Assembly: GCA_003427395.1 (NCBI GenBank)
Contig: BFEA01000743.1
Location: 324,203 to 375,851, forward strand
Source: Chara braunii
Taxonomy: Eukaryota; Streptophyta; Charophyceae; Charales; Characeae
Direction of reading: 5' to 3'
DNA length: 51,649 nt
Both the position numbers and the translations under genes were made by a program. The notes under the pieces are model-generated. The model did not search any database and had not been told where the DNA came from. It saw nothing but the letters and a program-made list of their open reading frames with translations. Positions 51,300 through 51,649 of this stretch are shown piece after piece. Position 1 is the stretch's first letter. The number at the start of each line of letters is the position of its first letter.

Positions 51300-51649
51300 G
51301 AGGCTGTTATGTGTACATACGAAGGATGGGGCGATAACCTGGGTTGTGTAGTTGCTGGAGCAGTTGCTCGTGTTGATGGTCATGATGTCCACCCTGGTTT
51401 GTCAAATGCTACAGCTATCTTGTCTATTATCTCCTGAAATCTAGGGCCTGGTGCAGGGTAGTTGATCATTTTGTCCTTGACAAGGATTACAAAGATCACG
51501 CATAATAAATTAGTAGAAACTTTTTGTAATAGAGGTTTAAAAGTTCGATGTTGTATTTGGTAATTATTTCAAACACGAGGAGGGGAAACGAGTTTTTTGT
51601 TTGTACTTTGCTCTTATGTTTTTTTTTTTTTTTCTATTTGTTTTTTTTT
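51300..51649. other. 3' flank, no gene seen
   Basis: AT-rich to the right edge, ending in poly-T runs. Confidence 0.5.

Noticed and set aside
1-51649. CRISPR arrays
   Set aside because: Repeats are contiguous or lack unique spacers of constant length, and the genome is eukaryotic.

Overview
The window is eukaryotic nuclear DNA, most likely from a streptophyte (plant-lineage) genome. A charophyte alga such as Chara would fit the mix of old satellites, long dinucleotide runs and transposon debris, but nothing here proves the species. Support comes from an LTR retrotransposon with a tRNA-iMet primer site, hAT-like elements with 8-bp target duplications, and a histone H3-like domain carrying plant CENH3 hallmarks. 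No rRNA, tRNA or CRISPR was found. Position 37,187-37,923 is an assembly gap, and scattered single Ns mark uncertain bases.

Layout. 1-4,664: 81-bp satellite with higher-order structure. 4,896-6,799: a minus-strand coiled-coil ORF and a possible peptidase-like fragment. 7,363-8,675: an LTR plus primer-binding site. 8.7-16.9 kb: mostly non-coding repeat debris, including a family of GC-rich hairpins. 17.0-24.3 kb: a compact, plus-strand, purine-rich cluster of ORFs from no family I recognise, built of tandem paralogues (AB x2, C x3, D x2 plus singletons). Several are damaged by single nonsense codons, a 41-bp duplication, or an hAT-like insertion. 25.2-26.4 kb: a second satellite related to the 81-bp one, abutted by a second hAT-like element. 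26.4-40.6 kb: microsatellites, a LINE-like remnant, one 70-bp hairpin cassette, CTC/GAG blocks that change strand across the gap, and a GATC-rich array holding an LTR fragment.

40.6-51.6 kb is the most interesting part. Two arrays of a 200-bp repeat, each unit carrying the 70-bp hairpin, share a 3' flank. Each array lies upstream of a long intronless ORF. Between them a long frame (43,815-46,435), interrupted by stops and by an (AG)29 tract, ends in a divergent CENH3-like histone-fold domain.

How the genes work together is not known. The 17-24 kb cluster is arranged like a co-oriented gene block with gaps of a few bases. The 42-51 kb genes are intronless and share repeat modules. Both could belong to large mobile or viral-type insertions, but no hallmark polymerase, integrase or capsid gene was recognised, so this stays a hypothesis.
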